A stretch of 46,936 nt of DNA from Firm-04 sp045600205 (lineage in GTDB: Bacteria; Bacillota; Clostridia; Oscillospirales; Ruminococcaceae). Numbering within the stretch: position 1 is the stretch's first letter; every line of letters begins with the position of its first letter. The notes beneath the pieces are model-generated. The model was not told where the DNA came from, searched no databases, and saw only the letters and a list, made by a program, of their open reading frames with translations. This document shows, one piece after another, positions 7,848 to 16,436 of the stretch. The position numbers and the translations under genes are program-made. The stretch lies in the NCBI GenBank assembly GCA_045600205.1, contig JAZRXM010000042.1, forward strand, positions 1 to 46,936, in the 5' to 3' direction.

Positions 7848-10664
7848 TTTCAGATATTCTTTTAGGAACTGACCTGTATAAGATTGCGGACACTTTGCAA
7901 CTTCTTCGGGCGTTCCTTCGGCTACGATCGAACCGCCCTCATCGCCGCCCTCGGGTCCCAAATCAATGATATGATCTGCGACCTTTATCACGTTGAGGTT
8001 ATGCTCAATTACAACTAATGTATTACCGGCATCTGCAAGTCGCTGCAATACATCAATTAATCGGTGAACATCCGCATTATGCAGACCGGTTGTTGGCTCA
8101 TCCAGAATATAAATCGTTCTTCCTGTAGAGCGTTTTTGCAGCTCCGTGGACAATTTTACACGCTGTGCCTCACCGCCGGAAAGCGTTGTCGCAGGCTGTC
8201 CAATCTTAATATATCCAAGCCCGACCTCACGTAACGTTTCCAATTTACGAGCAATTTTCGGGATGGCAGAGAAAAATTCGCATCCCTCCTCTACGGTCAT
8301 TTCCAGCACATCATAAATGGATTTGCCCTTGTACTTCACTTCAAGTGTTTCGTGATTGTAACGGCTACCCTTACAGACATCACATGGCACATAGACGTCC
8401 GGCAAAAAGTGCATCTCAATTTTGCAGATACCGTCTCCTTCACAGGCTTCACAACGTCCGCCGCGAACATTAAATGAAAATCGCCCAGCGGTATAGCCGC
8501 GCATTTTTGCATCAGCAGTTTGCGCAAACAGCTCTCGTATATCACCAAAAACACCAGTATAAGTCGCAGGATTCGAGCGCGGAGTACGTCCAATCGGCGA
8601 CTGATCAATGCAAATTACCTTGTCGAGATTTTCCAGACCTGTAATACAATCAAACTGACCTGCTCGGACTTTGGCGCGATTTAAATTTGCTGCAAGATAT
8701 TTATGCAGAATTTCATTGACCAACGATGATTTTCCACTGCCCGATACACCCGTCACACAAATAAACTTGCCAAGCGGAAAATGAACCTCGATATTCTTCA
8801 GGTTGTTCTCCTTTGCGCCATACACCACAAGTTCATCGCCAGAACCTTTTCGATGTGTTTTCGGCACGGGTACATACTTTTTTCCGCTGAGATACTGTCC
8901 CGTGACCGATTCTTTGCAACGAATGATTTCATCATAAGTACCTGCACATACAATCTGACCGCCATGAACACCTGCACCCGGTCCGATATCTACAATATAG
9001 TCAGCGGCTCGCATGGTATCGTCATCGTGCTCTACAACAATCAACGTATTGCCACAATCACGAAGACGTTTCAACGTAGCAATCAGCTTTTCATTATCGC
9101 GCTGATGCAGACCGATACTCGGCTCGTCCAGAATATACAGGACACCCATTAAAGAAGAACCAATCTGCGTTGCCAATCGGATACGCTGACTTTCGCCGCC
9201 TGACAGAGATCCAGCCCCACGGGAAAGCGTCAGATACCCAAGACCAACGCTTTGCAAAAAGCCAAGTCTAGCTCTGATTTCTTTAATAATCAGTCGGGCT
9301 ATCAGCATTTCACGTTCTGTCAGTTTCAAATCAGCAAAAATGCTGACCAGATCATTGACACTATGATTGCAGAGTGTATCAATATTCATTCCGCCAACTG
9401 TTACATGCAGGGATGCTTCTTTCAATCGCTTGCCGTGACAAGTCGGGCATGGATGCGATGCCTGATAGATTTCCAATTCCTCTTTGGCACGCATAGAAGC
9501 AACCGCATATCGACGCTGAAGATTCGGAATCAAGCCCTCAAACGGATGCTGAAATACTGCTCCTCCATACTCCTTTGCCTGATGCAGCGTCAGAGCGTGG
9601 TCCCCTGTGCCGTATAGAAAGAGATTGCGCTCCTGTTCTGTCAAATCCCGCACCGGCTTATCTAAATCAACACCGTATTCCTTAGCAATCGCGTTAGCAT
9701 ACATATTAAAAGTTGACTTCGGGTCAGCGTAATTCCAACCCAGTACCTTAAATCCACCTTCATGAATCGATAAATCCGGATTCGGCATTAAAAGGTCAGG
9801 GTCGAATTCCGTATACACGCCAAGACCCGTACAAGTTTCGCAAGCACCAAACGGATTATTAAAGGAAAACATTCTAGGTGTCAGTTCCTCTACGGAAAAA
9901 CCATGTTCAGGACAGGCGTAAGACAAAGAATAGATCTGTTCTTCCCCGCCGATTACATCCACAATGACAGAACCTTCACTCAAGGAAGTTGTCGTTTCCA
10001 AGCTGTCCGTTAAACGACTGCGTATCCCATCTTTTACCACCAAACGGTCTACGATAACTTCAATATTGTGTTTCTTATTCTTGTCCATCTTGATTTTTTC
10101 AGACAAGTCATATACACTGCCATCTACGCGGACACGCACATATCCGGATTTTTTTGCCTGTTCCAGTTCTTTCGCGTACTCGCCTTTTCTGCCACGGACG
10201 ATCGGTGCAAGAAGCTGAATTTTCGTACCTTGCGGCAATTCCAGAATATCATCCGCAATCTGATCTACGGTTTGCTGCTTGATCTCCATACCGCAAACAG
10301 GACAGTGCGGAATACCGATTCGTGCATACAAAAGACGCAAATAATCGTAAATTTCCGTCACTGTTCCAACAGTGGAACGCGGATTGCGCGACGTCGTTTT
10401 CTGGTCAATCGAAATCGCAGGAGAAAGTCCCTCTATACTATCCACATCTGGCTTTTCCATTTGCCCGAGAAACATTCTCGCATAGGAGGAAAGACTTTCC
10501 ATATACCGACGTTGACCATCCGCATAAATCGTATCAAAAGCCAACGAGGACTTGCCTGATCCTGAAAGGCCTGTAAATACAACCAGTTTATTTCGGGGAA
10601 TCTCGAGATCGACATTTTTGAGATTGTGCTCCCTTGCACCCCGAATGATAATTTTATCGAGCAT
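7845..10664 (-). CDS. uvrA: UvrABC excinuclease subunit A
   Basis: 939 residues, normal length. UvrA finds DNA damage and loads UvrB in nucleotide excision repair. Two ABC modules are seen: Walker A GLSGSGKSS near residue 32 and GVSGSGKSS near 640, each with an LSGGE signature (GSLSGGESQRIRLA and TTLSGGEAQRVKLS). Zinc-binding cysteine sets appear as CPVCG, CPTCHG and CEACEGDG with CDVCKG. GAAAGGAA lies 12 bases before the ATG. Two promoters and a LexA-type box stand upstream, consistent with SOS control. It converges on metY. Confidence 0.97.
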   Translation of the reverse strand: MLDKIIIRGAREHNLKNVDLEIPRNKLVVFTGLSGSGKSSLAFDTIYADGQRRYMESLSSYARMFLGQMEKPDVDSIEGLSPAISIDQKTTSRNPRSTVGTVTEIYDYLRLLYARIGIPHCPVCGMEIKQQTVDQIADDILELPQGTKIQLLAPIVRGRKGEYAKELEQAKKSGYVRVRVDGSVYDLSEKIKMDKNKKHNIEVIVDRLVVKDGIRSRLTDSLETTTSLSEGSVIVDVIGGEEQIYSLSYACPEHGFSVEELTPRMFSFNNPFGACETCTGLGVYTEFDPDLLMPNPDLSIHEGGFKVLGWNYADPKSTFNMYANAIAKEYGVDLDKPVRDLTEQERNLFLYGTGDHALTLHQAKEYGGAVFQHPFEGLIPNLQRRYAVASMRAKEELEIYQASHPCPTCHGKRLKEASLHVTVGGMNIDTLCNHSVNDLVSIFADLKLTEREMLIARLIIKEIRARLGFLQSVGLGYLTLSRGAGSLSGGESQRIRLATQIGSSLMGVLYILDEPSIGLHQRDNEKLIATLKRLRDCGNTLIVVEHDDDTMRAADYIVDIGPGAGVHGGQIVCAGTYDEIIRCKESVTGQYLSGKKYVPVPKTHRKGSGDELVVYGAKENNLKNIEVHFPLGKFICVTGVSGSGKSSLVNEILHKYLAANLNRAKVRAGQFDCITGLENLDKVICIDQSPIGRTPRSNPATYTGVFGDIRELFAQTADAKMRGYTAGRFSFNVRGGRCEACEGDGICKIEMHFLPDVYVPCDVCKGSRYNHETLEVKYKGKSIYDVLEMTVEEGCEFFSAIPKIARKLETLREVGLGYIKIGQPATTLSGGEAQRVKLSTELQKRSTGRTIYILDEPTTGLHNADVHRLIDVLQRLADAGNTLVVIEHNLNVIKVADHIIDLGPEGGDEGGSIVAEGTPEEVAKCPQSYTGQFLKEYLK

Positions 10665-10702
10665 GAAACACCGATTTCCTTTCTGCTCAAAAGCTTGCGT
10701 CA

Positions 10703-10714
10703 GAACATTCGTTC
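10703..10714. promoter_or_regulatory. Candidate LexA (SOS) box in the uvrA promoter
   Basis: GAACATTCGTTC on the plus strand, that is GAAC-N4-GTTC, the core of the Gram-positive LexA operator (CGAAC-N4-GTTCG). The outer C and G are not conserved here. It lies just downstream of the proximal uvrA -10, where a repressor would block transcription start. Confidence 0.65.
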
Positions 10715-10719
10715 ATACT

Positions 10720-10749
10720 ATTTTACCACAACTCAACCTGTTTTGTCAA
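10720..10749 (-). promoter_or_regulatory. Proximal uvrA promoter
   Basis: Minus strand: TTGACA, 18 bases, TAAAAT, with TGG before the -10. The SOS-like box overlaps the expected start point. Confidence 0.7.
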
Positions 10750-10782
10750 GTGCGCCTGATGCATTTCTGCGCATATGTGGTC

Positions 10783-10811
10783 ATTATATCACATTGATTT
10801 TTTATTGTCAA
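10783..10811 (-). promoter_or_regulatory. Distal uvrA promoter
   Basis: Minus strand: perfect TTGACA, 17 bases, perfect TATAAT with an extended -10 (TGA). It stands about 60 bases upstream of the proximal promoter, giving uvrA tandem promoters. Confidence 0.8.
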
Positions 10812-10885
10812 TAGCGAAAAAAGATTCTGTTACGCAAAATTCAGCCAAACTATTGCACAAAACATATTGCTGGATTTCAGTGAAC

Positions 10886-10897
10886 CTGACATGTCAG
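10886..10897. promoter_or_regulatory. 12-base palindrome next to the oxidoreductase promoter
   Basis: CTGACATGTCAG is a perfect palindrome ending 6 bases before the -35 of the FAD oxidoreductase promoter. It could be an operator; no known consensus is matched. The rest of 10665-10992 holds only the promoters listed. Confidence 0.35.
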
Positions 10898-10903
10898 ATT
10901 CTA

Positions 10904-10932
10904 TTGCGTTTTTCAACAGAATATGCTATAAT
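10904..10932 (+). promoter_or_regulatory. Promoter of the oxidoreductase-dapL-rsuA group
   Basis: TTGCGT, 17 bases, TATAAT with an extended -10 (TGC), about 60 bases before the start codon. Confidence 0.75.
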
Positions 10933-10992
10933 ATTACTGCGGTTTTCCCTGCATGAAATCCATACTATAACCGCTGAAAGGCTGGATATATC

Positions 10993-12378
10993 ATGAAATA
11001 TGATGTAATTATCGTTGGCGCAGGTCCAGGCGGAATCTTCACAGCATATGAACTCTCCAAACTGCAAAGTGGACTGAAAATTGCAGTATTTGAATTCGGT
11101 CACAGCCTCGCAAACAGAAAATGCCCTATTGACGGTAAGAACGTCAAATCATGTATCAAATGCAAGACTTGTGCGATCATGAGCGGTTTTGGAGGTGCAG
11201 GTGCCTTTTCTGACGGCAAATACAATATCACAAACCAATTTGGCGGTACACTCTACGAGTATCTCGGAAAAAAAGAGACACTCGATCTGATGCGGTATGT
11301 AGACGAAATCAACCTTTCCCACGGCGGAGAAGGAACAAAACTCTATTCGACTGCCAATACCGCAATCAAGAAAAAATGTTTCGAAAATGACCTGCATCTT
11401 TTAGATGCACAGGTGCGCCATCTTGGCACGGATATCAATTACATCGTACTGGAAAATCTCTACAATGAACTGAAAGAAAAGATCACATTCTATTTTGATA
11501 CCGAAATCACCGGAATTGACGAGATCTCTGATGGCTACCGCGTGGAAACCGCAAAAGGTGAAACCTATGACTGTGAAAAATGCGTCATATCCGTTGGCAG
11601 AAGCGGCAGTAAGTGGATGGAATCTGTATGCAACTACATGGGAATTCCCACACGTTCAAACCGAGTAGACATTGGTGTACGCGTTGAACTGCCTGCTGCT
11701 GTGTTCTCTCATCTCACGGATGAACTTTACGAAAGCAAAATCGTCTACCGCACCAAGCAATTCGAAGATCTTGTACGCACGTTCTGCATGAACCCTCACG
11801 GCGTTGTGGTCAACGAAAATACCAACGGCATTGTTACGGTCAATGGGCACAGCTACGAAGACCCCAACCTACATACGGAAAACACGAATTTCGCATTGCT
11901 TGTCAGTAAACATTTTTCCGAACCATTCCGCGACAGTAATGGCTATGGTGAAAGCATTGCACGCCTCTCCAATATGCTTGGCGGCGGCGTGATCGTGCAA
12001 CGTTTTGGTGACCTGATTCGAGGCAGACGAAGCAATGAAACTCGTATCTCCGAAAGTTACGTCACACCGACGCTTGCCGCTACCCCTGGTGATCTGAGTC
12101 TGGTCATCCCGAAACGAATTCTGGACGGCATCATCGAAATGATCTACGCTCTGGATAAGATTGCGCCCGGTACAGCAAATGATGACACCTTGCTTTACGG
12201 AGTAGAGGTCAAATTCTATAACATGGAAGTATCCCTCGACAATAACCTGCAAACCGATAAGCATGGACTATATGTCATTGGCGACGGCTCAGGCGTGACA
12301 CATTCCCTTTCGCATGCATCAGCAAGCGGCGTTCATGTCGCAAGACACATTACAGCCTGCAATCACAAGGGAGCATGA
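10993..12378 (+). CDS. FAD-dependent oxidoreductase (COG2509-like)
   Basis: 461 residues. The N-terminus DVIIVGAGPGGIFTAYELSK is a Rossmann FAD-binding motif, and the C-terminus GLYVIGDGSGVTHSLSHASASG is the matching second FAD motif. A cysteine-rich stretch (CPIDGK...SCIKCKTCAIMSG) followed by FGGAGAFSDGK typifies the uncharacterised COG2509 dehydrogenases. The substrate is unknown. GAAAGG precedes the ATG. The dapL start lies 7 bases beyond its stop, so they share a transcript. Confidence 0.82.
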   Translation: MKYDVIIVGAGPGGIFTAYELSKLQSGLKIAVFEFGHSLANRKCPIDGKNVKSCIKCKTCAIMSGFGGAGAFSDGKYNITNQFGGTLYEYLGKKETLDLMRYVDEINLSHGGEGTKLYSTANTAIKKKCFENDLHLLDAQVRHLGTDINYIVLENLYNELKEKITFYFDTEITGIDEISDGYRVETAKGETYDCEKCVISVGRSGSKWMESVCNYMGIPTRSNRVDIGVRVELPAAVFSHLTDELYESKIVYRTKQFEDLVRTFCMNPHGVVVNENTNGIVTVNGHSYEDPNLHTENTNFALLVSKHFSEPFRDSNGYGESIARLSNMLGGGVIVQRFGDLIRGRRSNETRISESYVTPTLAATPGDLSLVIPKRILDGIIEMIYALDKIAPGTANDDTLLYGVEVKFYNMEVSLDNNLQTDKHGLYVIGDGSGVTHSLSHASASGVHVARHITACNHKGA

Positions 12379-12385
12379 TCAACCA

Positions 12386-13582
12386 ATGAAAATCAACGAA
12401 AACTGCTTGAAAATCGAACAGAATTACCTTTTTTCAGAAATTGCACAGCGTATCAAGAAATTTCAGGCACTGCACCCCGACCGCGAAGTCCTGCGTCTGA
12501 GTATCAACGATGTCACGCGACCGCTGGTTCCGGCAGTCGTCAGCGAACTGACCTCCGCAGCTTTGGACATGGGACAGTATAAGACATTTCATGGCTACGG
12601 CGAGGAACAAGGCGAAACGTTTCTCCGCGAAGCAATTGCCCGATATTATCGTCAGCACAATGTCAGCATTGAACCGGAAGATATTTTTGTAGGTGACGGT
12701 GCCAAAAATGACCTTGGCAACCTCTGCGACTTGTTTGCACAGGACAATGTCGTGCTGCTGCAAAATCCCGTGTACCCTGTCTACTACGACACCAATATGA
12801 TGTCAGGACGCAAAATCATTTTTCTCAAAGGTACAAAGGAAAACGGTTTTCTGCCCATGCCGGACGAAAAAATCCATGCAGACCTGATCTACCTCTGCTC
12901 GCCTAATAATCCAACGGGAGCGGTCTATACCCGCGGACAACTTTATCAGTGGGTGGAATATGCGCACAATCACCATGCCTGCATTATTTATGATGCCGCA
13001 TATGAAGCCTATGTCAGAAGTCCCGCACTTCCACGCAGTATCTACGAAATTGCAGGAGCAGAAACCTGTGCCATCGAAATCAATTCCCTTTCTAAAATGG
13101 CAGGCTTTACAGGCGTCCGCTGCGGCTGGACCATTGTACCACGCGAACTGATGCAGGGAAACATCTCTCTGCACAAGCTTTGGCAACGACGCCAGACTAC
13201 CAAATATAACGGGACTTCCTATATTGTACAACGCGGTGCTGCCGCTGTTTTCACCGATGAAGGTCAACGACAGATTCACGAGGATATCGATTACTATATG
13301 CAGAATGCTGATATCATCAAAGACGCACTGCACGCAAACGGCATCTGGTCTACTGGCGGTTTGCATGCACCTTATGTTTGGGTACAGTGTCCCAATAAAA
13401 TGAAATCTTGGGATTGCTTTGATAAACTACTCGAACATTACGGCATTGCAGGATCTCCCGGTATCGGCTTTGGTTCGGGTGGAGAAAGCTGGCTGCGCTT
13501 TTCCTCTTTCGGCAAACGGGAAGACATCTGTAAAGCTGCCGAAATTCTCGCAAATCTTGACTGGAATCGCTTGAAAACATGA
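12386..13582 (+). CDS. dapL: LL-diaminopimelate aminotransferase
   Basis: 398 residues from the ATG at 12386; GGGAG lies upstream inside the end of the preceding gene. DapL converts tetrahydrodipicolinate directly to LL-diaminopimelate in lysine and peptidoglycan precursor synthesis. The start (MKINENCLKIEQNYLFSEIA), the LSINDVTRPLVP segment, CSPNNPTGAVY, DAAYEAY and the PLP lysine in INSLSKMAGFTG match the DapL family closely. Its stop overlaps the start of the pseudouridine synthase gene by 4 bases. The presence of dapL instead of the succinylase route fits anaerobic Clostridia. Confidence 0.93.
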   Translation: MKINENCLKIEQNYLFSEIAQRIKKFQALHPDREVLRLSINDVTRPLVPAVVSELTSAALDMGQYKTFHGYGEEQGETFLREAIARYYRQHNVSIEPEDIFVGDGAKNDLGNLCDLFAQDNVVLLQNPVYPVYYDTNMMSGRKIIFLKGTKENGFLPMPDEKIHADLIYLCSPNNPTGAVYTRGQLYQWVEYAHNHHACIIYDAAYEAYVRSPALPRSIYEIAGAETCAIEINSLSKMAGFTGVRCGWTIVPRELMQGNISLHKLWQRRQTTKYNGTSYIVQRGAAAVFTDEGQRQIHEDIDYYMQNADIIKDALHANGIWSTGGLHAPYVWVQCPNKMKSWDCFDKLLEHYGIAGSPGIGFGSGGESWLRFSSFGKREDICKAAEILANLDWNRLKT

Positions 13583-14184
13583 TGCACAGATACTATATGA
13601 TGAACAAACCTGCCGGCGTCATTACCGCCTGTACGGATACACAACAAAAAACCGTGATGAATCTGCTGCCGCCTGATATAGCAAATGGTCTGCATCCAAT
13701 CGGCAGATTAGACATAGATACCTGTGGTCTACTTCTTCTGACCGATGACGGACAACTAGACCATCTCCTATTGCAGCCAACACGCCACGTTCCCAAAACC
13801 TATCGCATCACGGCAATCGGAAAGCTGACGAAAGATGCAATCGACCTGATTGAAAACGGCGTGACATTAGAATCGAGCTCATTGGTCAGTCGCCCAGCAA
13901 AAATCACGTTAATACAAGAAACAACTGTCAGCGGAATTACAGAACTTCTACCACCGGACCGCAAAAAACGCTATCTCAAAAACCCGAATGGATCAGCGTT
14001 TGTTGCCGACCTCATCATTTACGAAGGACGCAAACATCAGGTGAAGCGAATGCTGCGTGCAGTCGGATGCCGCGTTTGCTTTCTGGAACGAATTGCTATT
14101 GGCGGTGTACAGCTGGATGATTTGCTGCCCCGCGGCGGATTCCGTTCACTGACGGAAGCTGAGATACAAACCCTCATGCCGTAA
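13579..14184 (+). CDS. RsuA/RluB-family pseudouridine synthase lacking an S4 domain
   Basis: 201 residues. The family isomerises uridine to pseudouridine in rRNA. The catalytic-Asp motif is seen as GRLDIDTCGLLLLTDDG near residue 42, together with MNKPAGVITA and YEGRKHQVKRMLRAVGC. Typical members are 230-250 residues with an N-terminal S4 RNA-binding domain; this protein begins directly at the catalytic domain. The start ATG overlaps the dapL stop (ATGA), so the short N-terminus is probably real. Whether it acts on 16S (RsuA) or 23S rRNA (RluB/E/F) cannot be decided. Confidence 0.85.
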   Translation: MMHRYYMMNKPAGVITACTDTQQKTVMNLLPPDIANGLHPIGRLDIDTCGLLLLTDDGQLDHLLLQPTRHVPKTYRITAIGKLTKDAIDLIENGVTLESSSLVSRPAKITLIQETTVSGITELLPPDRKKRYLKNPNGSAFVADLIIYEGRKHQVKRMLRAVGCRVCFLERIAIGGVQLDDLLPRGGFRSLTEAEIQTLMP

Positions 14185-14187
14185 AAA

Positions 14188-14224
14188 AACCGACCAAAGA
14201 AACATCCTCTTTGGTCGGTTCTTA
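14188..14224. terminator. Bidirectional terminator between the pseudouridine synthase and tetR genes
   Basis: AACCGACCAAAGA pairs with TCTTTGGTCGGTT around a 7-base loop. The T run is best on the minus strand, so it ends the tetR transcript most strongly. Confidence 0.85.
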
Positions 14225-14803
14225 TCATTTTCGAATGCCATCCAAAAAACAACGAAAAGCAAATTTGAAATACTTTACTGCTTCTTCTTTGGAAAGATGT
14301 CGGGTCACCGCATCCGCATTATAACCGCGGCAGAAACACCAGAGTGAATAACTGAGCATTTCTGTATCTAAATTCTTGATGATATTTTCCTTTTTTGCAC
14401 GGTCCAGAGCCTCTTTCATTTGCTCCATCCACCAGATACGATTGTGCTCCGTCAGCGAATCATGTTCAAACATGTAATAACAGAAATTCATCTTGACATC
14501 ATAGGTATTGACCAGTACTTTCACCGCGATATCCATCGCATATTCAAAAAAATCTGCGCTGGAGCAATAATCGGAATGAAAACTGTCCCGCATTCTGATT
14601 ACTGCATTCTGATAAACAATTCGCAAAACTTCATCTGCATTGTGAAAACGATTATAGAACACGCGGTTCGTCACACCAAGCCTGCTGATTATTTTTCGCA
14701 CATTGACGTTATGTGCGCCCTCCTCTTTTGCAATTTCCGCGGTGATACGGACGATTTCATCAGATACTGCATCAGAAATCATCCCCTGCGTTCTTGCTGC
14801 CAT
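14225..14803 (-). CDS. TetR-family transcriptional regulator
   Basis: 192 residues from the ATG at 14803, chosen because AAGGGG lies 7 bases before it; frames extending further upstream would run through the promoter region. The N-terminal helix-turn-helix reads ITAEIAKEEG through VRKIISRLGVTNRVFYNRFHNADE, the TetR signature. The C-terminal ligand domain is rich in aromatics and cannot be assigned to a ligand. It is divergent from the RNA methyltransferase gene with about 80 bases between starts, so either or both could be targets. Direct repeats TCGTG-N5-TCGTG occur in that gap. Confidence 0.85.
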   Translation of the reverse strand: MAARTQGMISDAVSDEIVRITAEIAKEEGAHNVNVRKIISRLGVTNRVFYNRFHNADEVLRIVYQNAVIRMRDSFHSDYCSSADFFEYAMDIAVKVLVNTYDVKMNFCYYMFEHDSLTEHNRIWWMEQMKEALDRAKKENIIKNLDTEMLSYSLWCFCRGYNADAVTRHLSKEEAVKYFKFAFRCFLDGIRK

Positions 14804-14885
14804 GATCATGCCCCTTTTCATCGTGAAAAATCGTGCAAAGACGTAAAAATCTAAGAAATCAATGATAATCCGAAAGGAGATCCAT

Positions 14886-15704
14886 ATGCCCCGCTTCATA
14901 CCAATTGAAAATCTGAACCTTGCGGAACTGAAACCATACACTAGCTGCTCGGAAACACAGCTTTTTCATTTCTATGAGCCCGATCCGGGTCTGTTTCTCG
15001 CGGAAAGCCCCAAAGTCATTTCCCGCGCCATTGATGCAGGGTATCAACCGGAATCCGTACTTTGTGCATCAGATGATGTAGATCTGGAGGCTGAAAAACT
15101 ACTCAGCACACTTGGCAATACACCAATCTATACAGCTCCGACCTCTGTACTGAAACAACTGACAGGCTACTCTATGACACGCGGTATGCTCTGCGCGATG
15201 CGCCGAAAAGTACTGCCATCTCCCATAGAGCTATGCGCAAAAGCATCCCGCATTGCAGTGCTAGAAAATATCGTCAATCCGACCAATATCGGTGCAATCA
15301 TCCGCTGCGCTGCTGCCTTGCAAATGGATGCCGTTCTTCTGACACCCAACTGCGCAGACCCGCTCTATCGGCGTGCCGCACGCGTCAGCATGGGAACTGT
15401 ATTCCAGATTCCGTGGAGCTATCTGCCAGATGACCATGCTTACGTGGAATTCATGCATCAAATCGGGTTTCAAACCGCCGCTATGGCACTCTCAATGAAT
15501 TCTGTTCCCATTCATGATATGCGATTGCAGAATGTTGAAAAACTCGCAGTCATTCTTGGCTCAGAAGGTCCGGGACTCAAACCAAGCACCCTCTCTGCTT
15601 CGGACTACACAGTCATCATCCCAATGGCAAACGGTGTAGACTCGCTGAATGTTGCGGCAGCAGCCGCAGTCGCATTCTGGGAGCTACGAAAACGACCTTG
15701 TTAA
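14886..15704 (+). CDS. TrmH/SpoU-family RNA 2'-O-methyltransferase
   Basis: 272 residues from the ATG at 14886, with AAAGGAG 7 bases ahead. The C-terminal SPOUT domain shows motif 1 (NIVNPTNIGAIIRCAAA), motif 2 (LAVILGSEGPGL) and motif 3 (VIIPMANGVDSLNVAAAAAV), including the SAM-binding knot. The N-terminal 100 residues resemble the RNA-binding part of these enzymes. The target, tRNA or rRNA, is not evident. Its stop overlaps that of the convergent rhomboid gene, leaving no room for a terminator between them. Confidence 0.87.
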   Translation: MPRFIPIENLNLAELKPYTSCSETQLFHFYEPDPGLFLAESPKVISRAIDAGYQPESVLCASDDVDLEAEKLLSTLGNTPIYTAPTSVLKQLTGYSMTRGMLCAMRRKVLPSPIELCAKASRIAVLENIVNPTNIGAIIRCAAALQMDAVLLTPNCADPLYRRAARVSMGTVFQIPWSYLPDDHAYVEFMHQIGFQTAAMALSMNSVPIHDMRLQNVEKLAVILGSEGPGLKPSTLSASDYTVIIPMANGVDSLNVAAAAAVAFWELRKRPC

Positions 15705-16309
15705 ATCTCTAAATTGGAAGAAGATTCAGCTGCTCTTGCAGGTTTTGTGATTGCCCAGCCGAATATACAGCCACAAAATCCACCAATGATATGTGCCATC
15801 TGCGAGATATTATCTTTTGCAAAAACGCCATCCACAATCTCGCCTGCAAGATAGATCAACGCGACAAGAATCAGCGTAATCGGAATTTTGCCTTTCTGGT
15901 AATTCGCAAAGGAACTCAGCAGAATCAACATAAACGCAATACCACTCGCACCCAACAGACCTGTCTTTCCAAAAAAGATCACCTGCACCAAAGCAGTGAC
16001 AATCGCAGTCATGGCAATCATTTTAATCAGCGGTTTGGAACCGTACTTTTCTTCCAGCATTGGTCCAACCAGAAGAATAATCGTAAAATTGTTGATGAAA
16101 TGCGAATAATCCGCATGACCGAAAATATAGGTCACCATACGAACATACTGCATCGGATTGAGCCAACCACAACGATAAATACTGAAAACTGCAGTATTGG
16201 CGGCACCATGTGTTAACTGGTTCACCATCAGGACACAGAATGAAATCAGCGTAAACGTCAGAATGACAGGTGCATTATACTGAAACTTCCCAAAAAACTT
16301 CTTTATCAT
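15701..16309 (-). CDS. Rhomboid-family intramembrane serine protease
   Basis: 202 residues from the ATG at 16309, supported by AAGGAGG. About six transmembrane segments. The catalytic serine is in GASG (S122) and the histidine in AHIIGG (H173). The HxxxN pattern at H70-N74 of TM2 is also present, so the protease is likely active. Substrates are membrane proteins but cannot be predicted. It has its own promoter behind the GH26 gene terminator and converges on the RNA methyltransferase with overlapping stops. Confidence 0.88.
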   Translation of the reverse strand: MIKKFFGKFQYNAPVILTFTLISFCVLMVNQLTHGAANTAVFSIYRCGWLNPMQYVRMVTYIFGHADYSHFINNFTIILLVGPMLEEKYGSKPLIKMIAMTAIVTALVQVIFFGKTGLLGASGIAFMLILLSSFANYQKGKIPITLILVALIYLAGEIVDGVFAKDNISQMAHIIGGFCGCIFGWAITKPARAAESSSNLEI

Positions 16310-16331
16310 GGCATTTCGCCTCCTTGTTGAC

Positions 16332-16360
16332 ATTATAGCACATATTATTCCTACTGTCAA
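16332..16360 (-). promoter_or_regulatory. Promoter of the rhomboid gene
   Basis: Minus strand: TTGACA, 17 bases, TATAAT with an extended -10 (TGC). The -10 lies only about 25 bases before the start codon, so the leader is very short. Confidence 0.8.
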
Positions 16361-16397
16361 TCCATTTGACGGAATTGTTCAAAATGCTGTGAACACG

Positions 16398-16429
16398 AAA
16401 AAGCCGCTTCTCACAACAAGAAGCGGCTC
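16398..16429 (-). terminator. Terminator of the GH26 gene
   Basis: Minus strand GAGCCGCTTCTT pairs with AAGAAGCGGCTT-type partner around a short loop, followed by TTTTT. It lies a few bases beyond the GH26 stop. Confidence 0.85.
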
Positions 16430-16436
16430 TGTTTGT

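Noticed and set aside
12314..12385. Upstream in-frame start for dapL
   Set aside because: It would overlap the oxidoreductase gene by over 60 bases; the ATG at 12386 gives the N-terminus typical of DapL.
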